Shown here piece after piece: positions 48,100 through 59,793 of a DNA stretch of 64,000 nt. The notes beneath the pieces were generated by a model. The model searched no databases. It was not told the origin of the DNA and worked only from the letters and a program-made list of their open reading frames with translations. The translations under genes and the position numbers were made by a program. The DNA comes from Trifolium pratense (lineage: Eukaryota; Streptophyta; Magnoliopsida; Fabales; Fabaceae). Every line of letters starts with the position of its first letter. Within the stretch, counting starts at the first letter, position 1. The DNA lies in NCBI RefSeq assembly GCF_020283565.1, contig NC_060064.1, forward strand, positions 3,060,001-3,124,000. Direction: 5' to 3'.

Positions 48100-49322
48100 T
48101 CATTATTATTAATTTTTTTAATTGAATAATATTTTAAGAGATAATAAATATTTAATTGACAAAATTTATCATATTCATCATGATTTTCATCAATAAACCC
48201 ATAAAATTCAAAAACACCTTCATCGAAATTAATCAACTCAAAACAAATCAAAATCATCTTCAATAAATCTAGAACATTTTTAAAAATTAAAATCCTCAAA
48301 TTTTCAACATATCTTAACTAACTAAAATTAAAATCCCCAAATTTTCAACATGTATTAAGACATGAGTGACAACTTATACATTTCCTCCTAAACATGTCAA
48401 CAGCAATCAGCAATCAGGGCTGGCTCAAAACAAAATGAGACCTACTATTTGTTTTTTTTTTGTTTTTCTTTTCTTGTAAAAACACAAGTTGGAGGGAGGA
48501 TTCAATTATAATAAAAATACTAGCATACTATTATTTGTATTTTTATCACATGTTTACCAGACTTCTATAACTATGCTCACTCACAGCCTGACACCGATAG
48601 TAATATTTATCGGGTGAGTAGAAATCCTCTCTATTTCTTAAAATAAATGGACATGATAGTGTTATTAAAATTTTAATGTATAGATATAGTTCTCAAAAGA
48701 CGCCCATTTATATTATTAATTTATTTCAAAACTATAATACTCATATAGGATAGGGTCACTATTTGAGAAGTACCCATGTTTTAGGAAATGGAAAGAATCC
48801 CTATGCTTCAGTAACCATAGACATCAATGACTTGGCAAGGAATAACATAACGGTGAACATAGACATCAAGAGCCATACAATTATTAATATTAGAAGTATC
48901 TTACCGGAGTTGCCAACTGCCCTTTGGACAACCGTACCTATTCTCTCCGTCGTCAATCCCTCATCAATTTTGTGTGGAGTCAAAATGCCTATTTTTGTTT
49001 TCTTTTGAGGTTCTCGGAATAATAAATATAGGGAAAATTGTTGAGAGTTGGAGACCTATTAAAACTGCTTAAAGTTTTCAATGTAGGTTGCCACATCTTA
49101 CTACCCGTTTCACATTATAAATAAATTTTTTGTAAGACCTACACTTATCAAGGAAGGAGTAGTGTAAAAAAGACTTATTTTTTACACTTATTAAAAAAAT
49201 ATATATATAATAATTTAAAATTTAACTTTGTGTTTTTTTAAAAGGGTTTTTAATTTACAACAAACTAAAAACATTACGGTGTAAATTAGCAATGCGCATA
49301 TTTTTAATAGGACAAAAAACTC
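48100..49322. other. Intergenic, nothing recognised
   Basis: AT-rich spacer upstream of the F-box gene. A plus ORF at 48763-49008 has no family signature. No RNA gene. Confidence 0.35.
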
Positions 49323-51169
49323 TTAGGGCCCGTTTGGTGTACAGGATAAGAGACAGGATAGGATAACTGTATCATATCCTGCCGCAATCCAGTGTTTGGT
49401 GATACAGCAGGATATGATAAGTTAATCCTGAAGCTTATCCTATCCTGTCTCTTTAGTTATAATTCTTATCCTGAATTTGAGCTGGGTTACCAACAGGATA
49501 GGATAAGAAAAAAAAACACTGATTTATTTTATAAAATATATTTTAAAATACATAAAATAAAATTAATAAAATATAAATAATAAAATAATTAATTTTTAAA
49601 TATATATGTGATTTTCTCACAGGGGTAATTTTGTAATTTATATATTCTAAAAAATCAAAATTTTACTAAAATTACAATATTTTAAAGTAAAATGATTATT
49701 AAAAAATTGACAAATAGTTATATTAATTTAAATTTTATAAAAAATTAAATATAATTCTTTTGCAATAGTAGTTTTTTTTTTTTCTTTCCCAAAAGAGGAG
49801 TAGCAAAGATCTACTGCCTCAAAAAATATATATATATATAGAGAGAGAGAAAAACAAAAGAAGGAGGGGGACTAGGCCAAAACCTCCTTACACACGGATA
49901 AGCCTGAAACTAGGCTTACCCAAACTATTATCAACAAAAAAACCACTAATTTGTTGAGGAAGCTCATTCCATATAGTAAACCTATCAATAGTAAGACCAA
50001 TGTTTGCCAAACCATCTGCACATTGGTTACCCTCCCTATACACATGGGAGACCACAAAATTCATGCTTCTAGTGATTCTGAGACAATTCCTCCATCTATT
50101 ACTTAGCTCCCAAGGAACTAATACAGATGAATTAAAAGCCATAACAACAAGAGTAGAATCTGACTCAAGCCAAAGATTTTTCCAATTCCTACAATTAGCT
50201 AGTTCTATAGCTCTCATAGCACCACAGATCTCTGCCATGAATGCTGATTTCAAACCTGTATTCTCTGCAAAACAACATAAAAAATCTGCATTGTGGTTTT
50301 TAAAAATGCCACCACAAGATGAGGTAAAAGAGTTAGAGGCCCCATCTGTGTTACACTTCACCCAATGCTCTAATGGAGGCTGCCAAAAGACTTCTTTAAG
50401 AACAGTTGGCTTAGGAGGATGCAAATTAACATTTAAATTTTTTAGAACCATGAATTCTGTCATAGATGGAGAGGCAACACCAATAGTTTTGTTACCTGTG
50501 AGAGAAGTGTTAGACAAAATCCAAGCAAGTGCAGTCTTCCAATGAGTTGTTTTGTTATTAAATCTAGCAATGTTTCTAGCATGCCAAATAGAGTTCAGGA
50601 GATTAACAATAGCAGCTTTAATTGTTATCTTGCATTGAGGAGACCAAGAACCATCACACAAAAGCCAAATATCTTCGATGGATTGAAAATGCAAAGTAGT
50701 GTTCAGACCAGAATTGATTATTTACGTATGAGATATATCATATATTTATTTGGCTTATCTAACATGTATATATTATTGAGTTATTTATTTGATCATGATT
50801 CACATAAAAAATTAAACTTGATTATTTTCTCATAATTTTTATTTGAAATTATATAAAGTTATTTGATTACCTATTCATATTTTTTATTTATAAAATTAAA
50901 AGTATTACAAAATAATTTTAAAAAAATAACAATTGTTTTACAATAGTAATTTTGTTATTATCATTTAAATATGTTATATATTTTATCATATTATTATGAG
51001 CTATTAAAAACAAAATATAATAGTTATCATGTTTGTTATCCTGTGTGCACCAAACACAGGATATGATAACTGAGTATAACTGTTATCCTGCTGTTATCAT
51101 ATCCTATCCTTATCCTGTTTTATATCCTATCCTGTCACTATGCTATCCTGCGCACCAAACAGGCCCTTA
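49323..51169. mobile_element. Tourist-like (PIF/Harbinger-type) element, 1841 bp
   Basis: The element is 49326-51166. Ends GGGCCCGTTTGGTGTACAGG and, on the minus strand, GGGCCTGTTTGGTGCGCAGG. Both sides carry TTA (49323-49325 and 51167-51169), the 3-base target of PIF/Harbinger transposons. Subterminal arms are dense in GGATA/TATCC words in opposite orientation. No Harbinger transposase is present; the middle carries a LINE-type RNase H frame (49888-50694), apparently an insertion or captured segment. Confidence 0.87.
49888..50694 (-). pseudogene. LINE ORF2 C-terminus with RNase H domain
   Basis: Open frame of 268 residues on the minus strand. The first half (HARNIARFNNKTTHWKTAL and similar) resembles the linker after the zinc-binding domain of plant L1-type reverse transcriptases. 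The second half is an RNase H domain with its acidic residues in order: CNTDGAS (Asp), FMAEICGAMRAIELA (Glu), LWLESDSTLVV (Asp), REGNQCADGLAN (last Asp). Downstream on the same strand is a T/C-rich tail and an A run (T run at 49773-49785 on plus), fitting a LINE 3' end. The frame is intact, but endonuclease and reverse transcriptase are absent, so it is a 5'-truncated copy. Confidence 0.8.
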
Positions 51170-51297
51170 ACTTATTTAACACAAGAAAATTTAGGGTTAG
51201 TTAGGTAAAATTTATTAAATAATGTGCACTCATTTACTAATTTACACCCAATTAAAATAGTAGTATAAGAGATACTCTTCCTAAAATTGTAGGATAA

Positions 51298-51896
51298 GTA
51301 TATAGCAAGGTTATCAAAATCGGACCAGACCGGCCGGTCGGACCGTGAACTGGTCATGAAAACGGTTCAATTATGAGCAAAAACCGGATAGGAAACCAAC
51401 CGACAAAAAAACGCGTGAACCGGTTTCAAACTGGGTTGAACCGGCGAACCGGCCGGCACGGTCCAAGTGGTTCTGCAGATTTTTTTTTAAACGGGGCAAA
51501 ACGACGTCGTTTTAACTTTTTTTTTTTTAAAAAAAAAACTAAAACAAAACAACACGTCGTAGGAATAGGAAATGTTTGTTTTTCATCGTAGGAATTGATT
51601 TTTTTGAAGGTAGTATGTTGTCAATTGATGTTATGGTGTTATTTTGTGTTATTGAATTTAGTTTATTATATAATTTCTAATTTGGTTTGAATTATAAATT
51701 TTATTTTATTTTGACTTGTGATATTTTATCTTTTTAATGTGCGAAATTGTGAAATATTGAGCAATTATTCAAATATTTTTATTTATATATTAATTAAAAT
51801 ATATATATTTAATTAAAAACGGTTCGACCCCGGTCCGACCAATTAAACCTTGAACCGATAAGCTCGCAGGTTCGATGACCGGTACTTGCTACATAG
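51298..51896. mobile_element. hAT-like element with CCGGTTC-rich arms
   Basis: The element is 51306-51888. Left CAAGGTTATCAAAATCGGAC; right, on the minus strand, CAAGTACCGGTCATCGAACC. The arms hold many CCGGT, GGTTCGA and CGGACCGG words in mirrored order. Imperfect 8-base flanks GTATATAG (51298-51305) and CTACATAG (51889-51896) suggest an old hAT insertion. Confidence 0.5.
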
Positions 51897-52324
51897 TATT
51901 CGCCCAAAACAATTAGACAAAAGGAAATCCCTAACAAAAGCAAACTTTACACCCTCCCTTACTCTATCTACCATCCAAATGATTAACACTATTTTCCAAT
52001 TCAATTTGAGGTGATTTTTGGATTCAATTTCCCCGGGACAACACAGGCACAAGGCGGCCATACCACCTCAATTCAACTGGCAAAATGAGATGGTGCAAAT
52101 CTCATAAATCACAAGTTATCGCATAATCACATCATCATAAAAATCACAAAATCAAGACTAATCGAAGTATAAGAAGGCTAATCTAACAATAATTTATAAA
52201 TCACATCGGTCACATATTTAAAGAGACTTAAAAAAAAGTGTATTAATTACTTTTAATATATTGATAATTGGTAGTAAAAGATTATTGATTGTTTGATTTT
52301 TGTTAACATTGGCAAGTACATTAT

Positions 52325-52400
52325 GTGGTGATTGGCGCTGAACTTGGTAGGGAGTACCACAGTTCGATCCCCACAACTTCGATCCCCAATAAGAAATCAT
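52325..52400 (+). mobile_element. SINE fragment, family of 512-661
   Basis: GTGGTGATTGGCGCTGAACT, then TGGTAGGGAG and CAGTTCGATCCCCACAACTT match the head and B box of the SINE at 512-661; the 3' half is missing. Confidence 0.65.
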
Positions 52401-52705
52401 CTAGAAAAGGATCAATGGACATAGCCAGGAATCCTATACAATGGTTGATACGGGCGATACATAAGTTTTTGCTACAATTGAATCCTATACTATTTTATAA
52501 ATCAATTGACGGGATGGAGAGACATTCTTAATGGCAGTTTTTTAACATATGAAAAATCACTCTATGGAAGTAGACATTGGCAAGAAAATAGACTAGCAAT
52601 AGATGTAGTATGTGCTTGAATGAGGACACATGAAAACAACAGAATCAAGCCTTGACTGGGCTGAACTATACAATGGAAGTGAAAATAGGAAGTCGGATCA
52701 ATCCA

Positions 52706-52900
52706 GCTCTGATACCAACATGAGAATAACATTATAAGACAGAATTTTATGAATAAGTTTTAGTGTTGAAAACACAGTTGGCTCAGCTTAATGATAGTTA
52801 CATACAATACAAAAACAATAATAAATGCAAAATACGATTCACAAGAAAAGTAAATAAGCTAACTCAAATTCCTAACAATAACATACAATGGATTCTAACA
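52706..52900 (-). mobile_element. LTR with primer-binding site (minus), partial LTR retrotransposon
   Basis: On the minus strand a 180-base segment begins TGTTAGAATCCATTG (52900) and ends TTATTCTCA (52721), and is followed by TTGGTATCAGAGCTGG, the initiator-Met-tRNA primer-binding site. It is a 5' LTR plus the start of the internal region. No second LTR was found nearby. Confidence 0.6.
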
Positions 52901-53172
52901 CTACTTGGATAATGGAACAAAAATTAAAGTATTCTTTATCTAACAGTTCCAAACAAGTTACTGATCATCTTAAGATCAAACAAGACATCCTTATAAAATC
53001 GTAGTTTTTATTTTACATGACATTAAGATCTTTTTTTATGGTAACATATAACAGAAATATAACTGCTACACTTTTCATGTTCTTCTAGTATTACAATACA
53101 ACCAGCAACGAGATAGAGCCGAAAATATGAGAAAAGAATAGACCACAAAAATGAAAAATGTTTAAAAATTAC

Positions 53173-53335
53173 CTGCCAATAAGTCAGGAATACAACGGAC
53201 TTTATGATAATAAACTTTGGAACCGGATTGAATGGCTGAAGCAGATCCTTGCATGCCAGGTAAAACAATGCAAGAGCATAGAGAGCCATTGTATATGAGA
53301 ATGTATAGATGATTGTAAGATACAAGTATGACTTT
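53173..53335 (-). pseudogene. Displaced LAZ1 (DUF300) exon
   Basis: The minus strand reads LTIIYTFSYTMALYALALFY, ACKDLLQPFNPVPKF and SVVFLTYWQ, then a GT donor at 53172. This is the exon that in LAZ1/DUF300 proteins directly precedes the GVLFFLAAKSGF exon found at 63431-63198. For a minus-strand gene it should lie to the right of 63431, yet it lies 10 kb to the left, and no following LAZ1 exon is found at lower coordinates. It is an isolated copy, with a 16-base repeat AGATACAAGTATGACT at its left-hand codons (about 53318 and 53350). Confidence 0.7.
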
Positions 53336-53396
53336 CTCAAAAAAAAAAAAGATACAAGTATGACTGCTTTTGGACTGAAATTTCCATCCTTGTATT

Positions 53397-53834
53397 TGTT
53401 GAGAATGTGTAATTCAATAACTGATTTTACTTGTTGTTAGTTGGTTTTGATCAATTGAAAGTTGGTTAAAACAGTTTTTAGTTAGTTAGTTACAACCAAG
53501 TTGGTTGTAAGTTACTTACTAGTTTGTTACTTGCTTTACAAGCAAGAGTTTTAGTTTGTATAAATAGGGGATCAATTGTATATATACTTTACTTTGGCCC
53601 AATAGTGGATGAATAAAAAATTTGTTTTTTTGCTTAGTCTTTCATCTTCTTCTACCTCACAAAACCAGAAACAATTTTCCCTTTCTTCATCACAGTTTTG
53701 CAGAAACTGTGCTTGTGCTCATTGCCTTGTCTTGAGCCTATGTGCATTGTGCATTGTGCATTGTGTGCGTGTGCTTGATGCTTCTGCTGCGCCAACAGTA
53801 TTTACCCTTAGCATAGAGAATAAGTGTAACAACA
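53397..53834 (+). mobile_element. LTR-like segment (Copia type)
   Basis: Begins TGTTGAGAATGTGTAATTC, contains a TATAAATAGGGG promoter-like word at about 53561, and ends near GTAACAACA. The composition is typical of Ty1/copia LTRs. No matching target duplication, so the ends are approximate. Confidence 0.45.
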
Positions 53835-54221
53835 ACTAAAATAGGCTTCAAAATCACAAACTGCAAACACCCTTGCTTGCATTTACATATGAAACGCCTA
53901 CAATAGAAGTTTTAGAAGTGATAAATTAAAATTAGTTATGATATGATGATCATGCCACTATAAAAAACATATGTAAAAAAACATATTGTGGGTCTAGGTG
54001 ATTTCCTAAAAATCTATAAAATCATATTTCCATATTGTGGGTCTCATAAGTCATCCTAGCCTCTTACAGTTAAAAAAACAAAGAGGAGGTGATTAAAAAA
54101 ATATATGTAAAAAAATTAAAAGGATCGGTGTCAAGGTATATATAACCATTTTCAGGCAAAGTGGCTTTTAATCCGAAAATATAAAACGGAAGCAAACTCA
54201 CCCATCCAATTTTGACGTGTC

Positions 54222-54680
54222 GTACCGCTATAGTGGTTGTCGCGGCTGCTATTGACAACAGAGCATCACACTCTATCACAAATTCTTTGCTAAAGTCTGG
54301 CAAAGCTAATACAGGTGCAGTGGTCAGTTTCAATTTTAACTCCTCAAAGGCTTTCTGAGCTTCTTCACTTTCACTCCATTGAAAACCATCTTTCTTGGTT
54401 AAATCAGTTAATGGTTTGGCATCCTCCCATAGTTTTTAATGAACTTTCTATAGTAACCAGTCAAACCTAGAAATCCCCTTACTCCCTTCACATTTCTAGG
54501 AATAGGCCATCGGTTTACACTGACCACCTTATTAGGATCCACAGCTACCCCTGTTTGTGATATCACATGTTCTAGATATTCAATAGTTTATTGTGCAAAC
54601 TGACACTTTTTCTTGTTAGCTACCAGCCCATGATCATTTAATAATTGTAAAACAGCCTTCAAAGCTCCCAATTTTCAACT
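54222..54680 (-). pseudogene. Ty3/gypsy pol remnant
   Basis: Minus-strand frames read VANKKKCQFAQ, a stop, [47 protein letters not shown], then in another frame [19 protein letters not shown] and [20 protein letters not shown] plus VIECDA. This is the end of a gypsy reverse transcriptase and the start of its RNase H, broken by a stop and a frameshift. Confidence 0.8.
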
Positions 54681-54867
54681 CCAAATCTCTACACACCCCT
54701 TGAGTTGAAGATAAAAATCCATCACCCAGCTGGTAAGATTGACTTTCTTTGGTGGCATTCACTGATTCCGATGTGGAATCCGGCAGGTCGGACCAATTTT
54801 ATACGTACTACAATATCAAAACAGTAAACAGAAGCAAAAAGGATCCAAGAAGCAAAAAGGAAAATAT

Positions 54868-55119
54868 GTGGGATTTTCTCATAATAATTTGAAAGATGTC
54901 AAGTTTTGTGGTTATGTTTGCTCCATAAATGTTATCGACCTAGCTAGTCACCTATTGAGGAATGCAAGTTTGCTTAAGAAAATGACTTTCAGTTCTTGTG
55001 ACAAATTCTATATATTTGTTGGACGTAGATGGACTAATGACTTAGGCTGTTGCCGTGGGTTCATTCATGAAATGCTTAAAGATGAAGTAAACGAACAATG
55101 TCAGCTTATAATTTTGTAG
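54868..55119 (+). pseudogene. FBD-domain exon fragment
   Basis: An 83-residue frame with HNNLKDVKFCGYVCSINVID, LASHLLRNASLLKKMTFSS and a terminal stop after NEQCQLIIL. The pattern (charge-rich start, IDLASHLLRNA, LKKM) is the C-terminal FBD domain of F-box/LRR proteins. No F-box or LRR exons precede it, so it is a terminal-exon fragment. Confidence 0.6.
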
Positions 55120-55429
55120 TGTTATTTTATCTAATTTATAATGAGCATGAATTTATCGATTATTTTCTGGCATTTTTTATACATTGTTATTAGAGTGTTT
55201 GAGATTGAAATTTCTAGAATAACTTCAATCATATTCTTTAACCTGGACCAACCTTAGAGATATGTTAAGGAAAGGAAGTTGCAAAGAATTGTTGGCCTTC
55301 TAAATGAATCAACTGTATCAGTTTCATTTGCTTTCATAAATAGCTACGTACGTGATTCCAACATCAAAAGATGAAGAGGATGGACGATGATGAATATCAT
55401 GATTGAATGCCATGACATCACATATTCAC

Positions 55430-55550
55430 ATAACCTATAACTATAGGCTATATAGTTAGATCCCATCACATATTCACATAACAAATATTTTGCATGCAAT
55501 GCAAATAAGAATGCCAACTTTCCATTTTTTATTACTATGCCAAAGGCTAC
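55430..55550. repeat. Duplicate of LAZ1 intron sequence (63515-63640)
   Basis: ATCCCATCACATATTCACAT, TTTTGCATGCAA and CTTTCCATTTTTTATTACTA occur here and, in the same order, at 63535-63630 in the intron upstream of the LAZ1 exon 63431-63198. Together with the exon at 53173 this marks a rearranged copy of part of the LAZ1 locus. Confidence 0.6.
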
Positions 55551-55569
55551 AACCAAATAGAGGGTTTGG

Positions 55570-56160
55570 ATTCAGAAATACTTGAAGCACAATCCTGGAA
55601 GGGGACTTATGTTTCCTAGAGATTCAGAAATACAGATACAAGGATATGATTGGGCAGGGTGTATTGATTCAAGAAGGCCCACTACTGGTTTTCTTTTCTT
55701 CATAGGTAGCTCACTCATATCTTGGAAAGCTAATAAACAACAAACTATCTCAAGATCCTCTCAGAAGCTGAGTATCGTGCCTTATCCACCGCCACATGTG
55801 AGTAATAATGGGTTCTATACTTGTTGAAGGATTTGAATATCAAATGCAGCAAACAACCAGTGCTGTACTGTGACTCTCAAAGTGCAATTCACATTGCATC
55901 AAATCCTGTGTTTCACGAAAGAACAAAACACTTAGAAATAGACTGCCATTTTGTAAGGGAAAGGGTTCAACAAGGGGTCCTCAGATTGCTTCCTATACCT
56001 ACACAAGAACAGTTGGCCGATTTTCTAACCAAGGTTATAGTTCCCCCAAAGTTCAACTCATTTATATCCAAGCTTGGAATGATAAACATTTATCAAGGTC
56101 AAGCTTGTGGGAGTCTGTTGAATACTAAAGAGAATGAAGACCAGTGCATGAAAGAAGATC
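55570..56160 (+). pseudogene. Ty1/copia RNase H and 3' end remnant
   Basis: Frame one gives GYDWAGCIDSRRPTTGFLF and FIGSSLISWKANKQQTISRS. A one-base deletion then shifts the SEAEYRALSTATCE-type segment out of frame and a stop follows. From 55821 the frame resumes with [20 protein letters not shown], then [20 protein letters not shown], ending [14 protein letters not shown]. These are the copia RNase H blocks with Asp, Glu and Asp active-site words. Polyprotein parts upstream (gag, protease, integrase, RT) are missing. Confidence 0.85.
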
Positions 56161-56249
56161 TAACACCTCATATAGAAAACAAACACAAGTGGTCACATTT
56201 AGCTTACTCCACAGGCTATCCTAGCTCTAAGCCTGCATCTACGTTACAT

Positions 56250-56739
56250 TTAATCCAGCCCTCTCGTGGTTTCGTCCTGCTGACTGCGTGATCGCATATG
56301 GTTTGCCTCGAACCACCTCTGCCACATCTGATGCGCTTTGTGACCAATTTGAGTAGGCGACAGCTTGGTATTGTTCCACAATTCGTCGTTTCTGTTCTGC
56401 CACAGGTTCCACCGCAGTGTTGCTACACGGCCTGCAACAAATTTGTCTTCTGATGCGCTTTCCCCATCCATCATTAACTCATATACCTCCTCAATAACCC
56501 CCTCGAATCCATGGTTCCCCCATCACCTTACTACCATCCCCAATAACCCACCTACAGCCTCTCTTCAACACTTCCCTAGAACTCCATAGACTCTTCCAAG
56601 AATAACTAGGATTATATCCAAGTTGTGCATCAAAAAAAGAGGAGTTAGGGAAATACCTTGCCTTGAGCAGTACTCTAGCTACTAGTGATTCCGGATTGTG
56701 CATCAACCTCCATCCTTGTTTAAAAAAATTGTAAATCAT
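56250..56739 (-). pseudogene. LINE-type reverse transcriptase C-terminal remnant
   Basis: Minus-strand frames 56739-56491 (FFKQGWRLMHNPESLVARVL and SSREVLKRGCRWVIGDGSKV) and 56474-56250 (RVATLRWNLWQNRNDELWNN and HKAHQMWQRWF) are consecutive parts of the region between the reverse transcriptase and RNase H of plant L1-type LINEs, in different frames and with about 100 residues lost between them. Confidence 0.8.
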
Positions 56740-56764
56740 GTAGAAAAATTTTTGAAAATAAAAA

Positions 56765-56965
56765 ATAATTGGTTTTAATGCAGTTTTGATCCCCCTATTT
56801 TGAAAAACCTGAACTTTTGATCTCCTATTTTAAAACTCAGCACTTTTGATCCCCTATTTTAGTTTTTTGTTAGTTTTAGTCCCCCACCTCAATTTGGTCA
56901 AACTTTTGCTAATGTGTCATGCTCACTGATGACGTGGCATTGTACATGTGGACAACTTGCTATGA
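56765..56965. mobile_element. One arm of a fold-back element
   Basis: TTTTAATGCAGTTTTGATCC, repeated GATCCCCTATTTTA blocks and GACGTGGCATTGTACATGTG follow the same plan as the arms at 61104-61911 and 47571-47914. The partner arm was not found. Confidence 0.4.
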
Positions 56966-57459
56966 TGATGTCAGAAAATCCCTCCTATTTTAAGATGAAA
57001 GTTTATTTTCCCTTCATTTTATTTATTTATTTATTTATTTGGAAAATCCCTCATGCAAACTTAACAAAACAACAAAATCGCAACTGTCCAAGATACAAGT
57101 CATCTCATAAATAAACTTACAAATTTAGAGGACAAAAAAAGTGAAGAAATGGAAGAAGTATCTTTTGAGGCTAATAAATTCGAATTAACAATCACAATAT
57201 TTATATCACTAGTAAGACTAAGGGCTCCAAAAGCAACAACTGATAAATCATGAAATGAAAAATAACAAATTAAATAAATCTCTCTCAATTCTCTCACGAG
57301 AGATGATTAGTAATGGACCTACTCTAGCATTCTACACATTAATTATGTGATTACTTTCAATCAGTTACATATCCTCAAATTATTACTGATGTCGAGGCGT
57401 CACTATTTGTAGACCGTTGTGTCCAATTTCTATATCTATGCCAATTTTTGGCATATACA

Positions 57460-57816
57460 TTAACATAAACACGAGGAAATTTGGGTTTTGCGATACTTGT
57501 TGCGATTGCTTCGGGAATAGAAACTACATTTGATTCTGGAAACAGAAAATTCCAACCGCCGAAGTTTCCTAGCAGATCGCAACGCAACTTTGTGAACACG
57601 AACAAAAGAGCCTTTGATTCTCTCAGAAAAAGTTTTCTTTCTAGTGAATTGATAGCTTCTAAGAAACAATTGTCTCTTCTCCATGATTGTAGTATAGTTG
57701 TGTTGCTCATGAGGGTAGTAATAGCCAAATGAATCACTCCTAAACAATGGATTAGTAGTCATCATCATGTTCATGCTATTGCTACGCTTCTGGTTCTGAA
57801 GTAGATTCATGTTCAT
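57460..57816 (-). CDS. Small basic plant protein (possible UCP031279-type)
   Basis: Frame of 118 residues starting MNMNLLQNQKRSNSMNMMMT, stop at 57462-57460. The centre carries HNYTTIMEKRQLFLRSYQFT and RKKTFSERIKGSFVRVHKVA, then LRSARKLRRLEFSVSRIKC. The KRQLFLRSYQF and ERIKGSFVRV words match my memory of a small basic, stress-responsive plant family of unknown function (UCP031279 in some annotations). The assignment is from memory and tentative. A longer frame overlaps in another phase (57375-57737), but this frame has the better composition and start. Confidence 0.6.
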   Translation of the reverse strand: MNMNLLQNQKRSNSMNMMMTTNPLFRSDSFGYYYPHEQHNYTTIMEKRQLFLRSYQFTRKKTFSERIKGSFVRVHKVALRSARKLRRLEFSVSRIKCSFYSRSNRNKYRKTQISSCLC

Positions 57817-57829
57817 TATGGTGGCACCC

Positions 57830-59790
57830 CCTAAAAAGTTAGAAACAGAAATAAAGATTTATGGATATAAGAATTAGAAATTTGAGGGACATTAAATAGT
57901 GGTAGGAAGAAGAAACGGTTTCGTGAAAGATAAAGAGAAATGACATGTTAGAAGAGAAAGGGGCATGTACTATGTACTGTAGATACACGTACCTTAGTTA
58001 TTGTTTGGTTTGTTTGTTACGCGACCAGACCTGTGTTGTGCGCCGCCGCAATGCCTAAGATATTATATATATTGTCCTGTTTTTTTATTGTTATTTAATT
58101 TCTCTTTACTGTGTTGTGCAAGGTACTACTTAAGTATTTCTTAAATGTTGTTGTGAGAAGAGATTTTCATTACTTCCCCAAATTTTTGGTCTTTCATTTT
58201 TTAACTTTTTAATTTTCTTAAAATTATTCCATTTAAATATATGTTTAAGCATGTAAAAATATTGAATAGTGTATCAAAATAGAAGGTAATGAAACAAAAG
58301 GATCGACACGGCCAGCCCAACACTAAATGAGGCCTAAAATAAATTTTAAAGTGAAGGCAAAAAAAGTTGCTTGAATTTTTGAAGAATTGCAAAGTTTTTG
58401 AATAAATTTTATGTTTTTCTCCGAGACCTCTTCCTATTGTAAACTAATGAACTTATCACTTATGGCTTTTAAGAGGCCTTTTTTTCTTAATAATTTTTCT
58501 TTTTCTTTTTCAGGGGCCTAAAACCCTTGCCTGAGTTGTCTTACCCTTAGGCCGGTTGTGATGATCGATAGTACTCTTCATTATTTTGTTGTTTTTTATA
58601 GTTTGTAGACGAAGTGGCAAACACCGTTGAAACTCGCGCATACTTTGAGGTTTCGGGTTTGAACGCAAGTGACAGTGTTCAACCTAACAATATCAATTTT
58701 TGTTGAGTTAGTACTTATATGAACACTAATCTCCATTGTTTTAATTAATCACTTAAATTAGAACAAAACTATTCTCTCTTTTAAGATATTATTATCGTGC
58801 GTGAGTCCTCATTAAGACAATCACGTGCATAGTTGCATCATCTTCTTGTTGCCTTCATTCATGATTTTCGAATGGTTTGGTTTGGTAGTGCTATTATATC
58901 ATTCAGAATCCGAAGTTTGTCCAATGGGGTACGTAGGTTCTAGTATTGTTTCTCCCATCCCGTGGGACCAAATGCTTTGGTAATGTTAGAAACGGTCTAA
59001 CCTTAACCCATCTCGTGTTACAATAAATAAATATTGCATGGGAAAACAAATATATCATGATCTTTAACCCACAACTAAAAACCACTAAATCATCGTTTTG
59101 ATCATCAATGTATTGAAGTTATATAAACATTTGAGTGTGTCTCACTAAAGAAATATATTTTTTTGAATCACTAAAGAAATAGATATTAAAGAATATTTTT
59201 GTAATTTTGTTATAGTAACTATATGTAACGAAATGGCTATAAAATAAAAATGTTGGCTTTGATCATACAGTATTGATGATCAGGTGTATTTTTTTTTTAT
59301 TTATTAAAATCAAAGTGTATTATTGATTTATACAGATAACAACAATTGGGTTGTAAGCATGGTACGCAACGTGGGTGGCGTATGAATATAATAACGGTGT
59401 GCTTGTTGTGCTAATTCAAGAAGTTAGATAATCAAAATTGAGCTCAGTTATATCTTAATTTGTTTCTTACATAATCAAAATGTGGTGTATTTGGATTGGA
59501 TAGGTACAACTAATTATTCTAATTTGACATCCCTCTACATTACTAATATACTATACTATTAACTGCAACTCAAGCATTCCTACGCGTCTCTCCTTTCTGC
59601 TCTTCCTTCCAAATTTACGTATTCAACTTAAGTCCTTTTTTTAATGATACATTTAATTGAAGTCATAAACAAGTATTTGCAATCTTAAAATCGAAGTAAA
59701 TTAAATTTGTATTAATTTCACTGCTGTAGATGATTCCTAAACATGGTTAGTTTTTTAACAAACAAAATTTTATAATTAGCCATAATTAAC
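57830..59790. other. Intergenic, nothing recognised
   Basis: AT-rich spacer upstream of the small basic gene. A tRNA-like word GGTTTCGGGTTTGAACGC at 58648-58666 may be an old SINE. No gene seen. Confidence 0.35.
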
Positions 59791-59793
59791 TTA

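Noticed and set aside
48763..49008. 81-residue plus ORF
   Set aside because: No recognisable motif and an antisense frame of equal quality exists; treated as chance.
50000..50545. 181-residue plus-strand ORF
   Set aside because: It is the antisense shadow of the RNase H frame at 50694-49888, which has clear catalytic motifs.
57375..57737. 120-residue minus ORF overlapping the small basic protein gene
   Set aside because: Its composition is less protein-like and it lacks the KRQLFLRSYQF/ERIKGSF words of the 57816-57460 frame; the plus ORF at 57481-57732 is likewise antisense.
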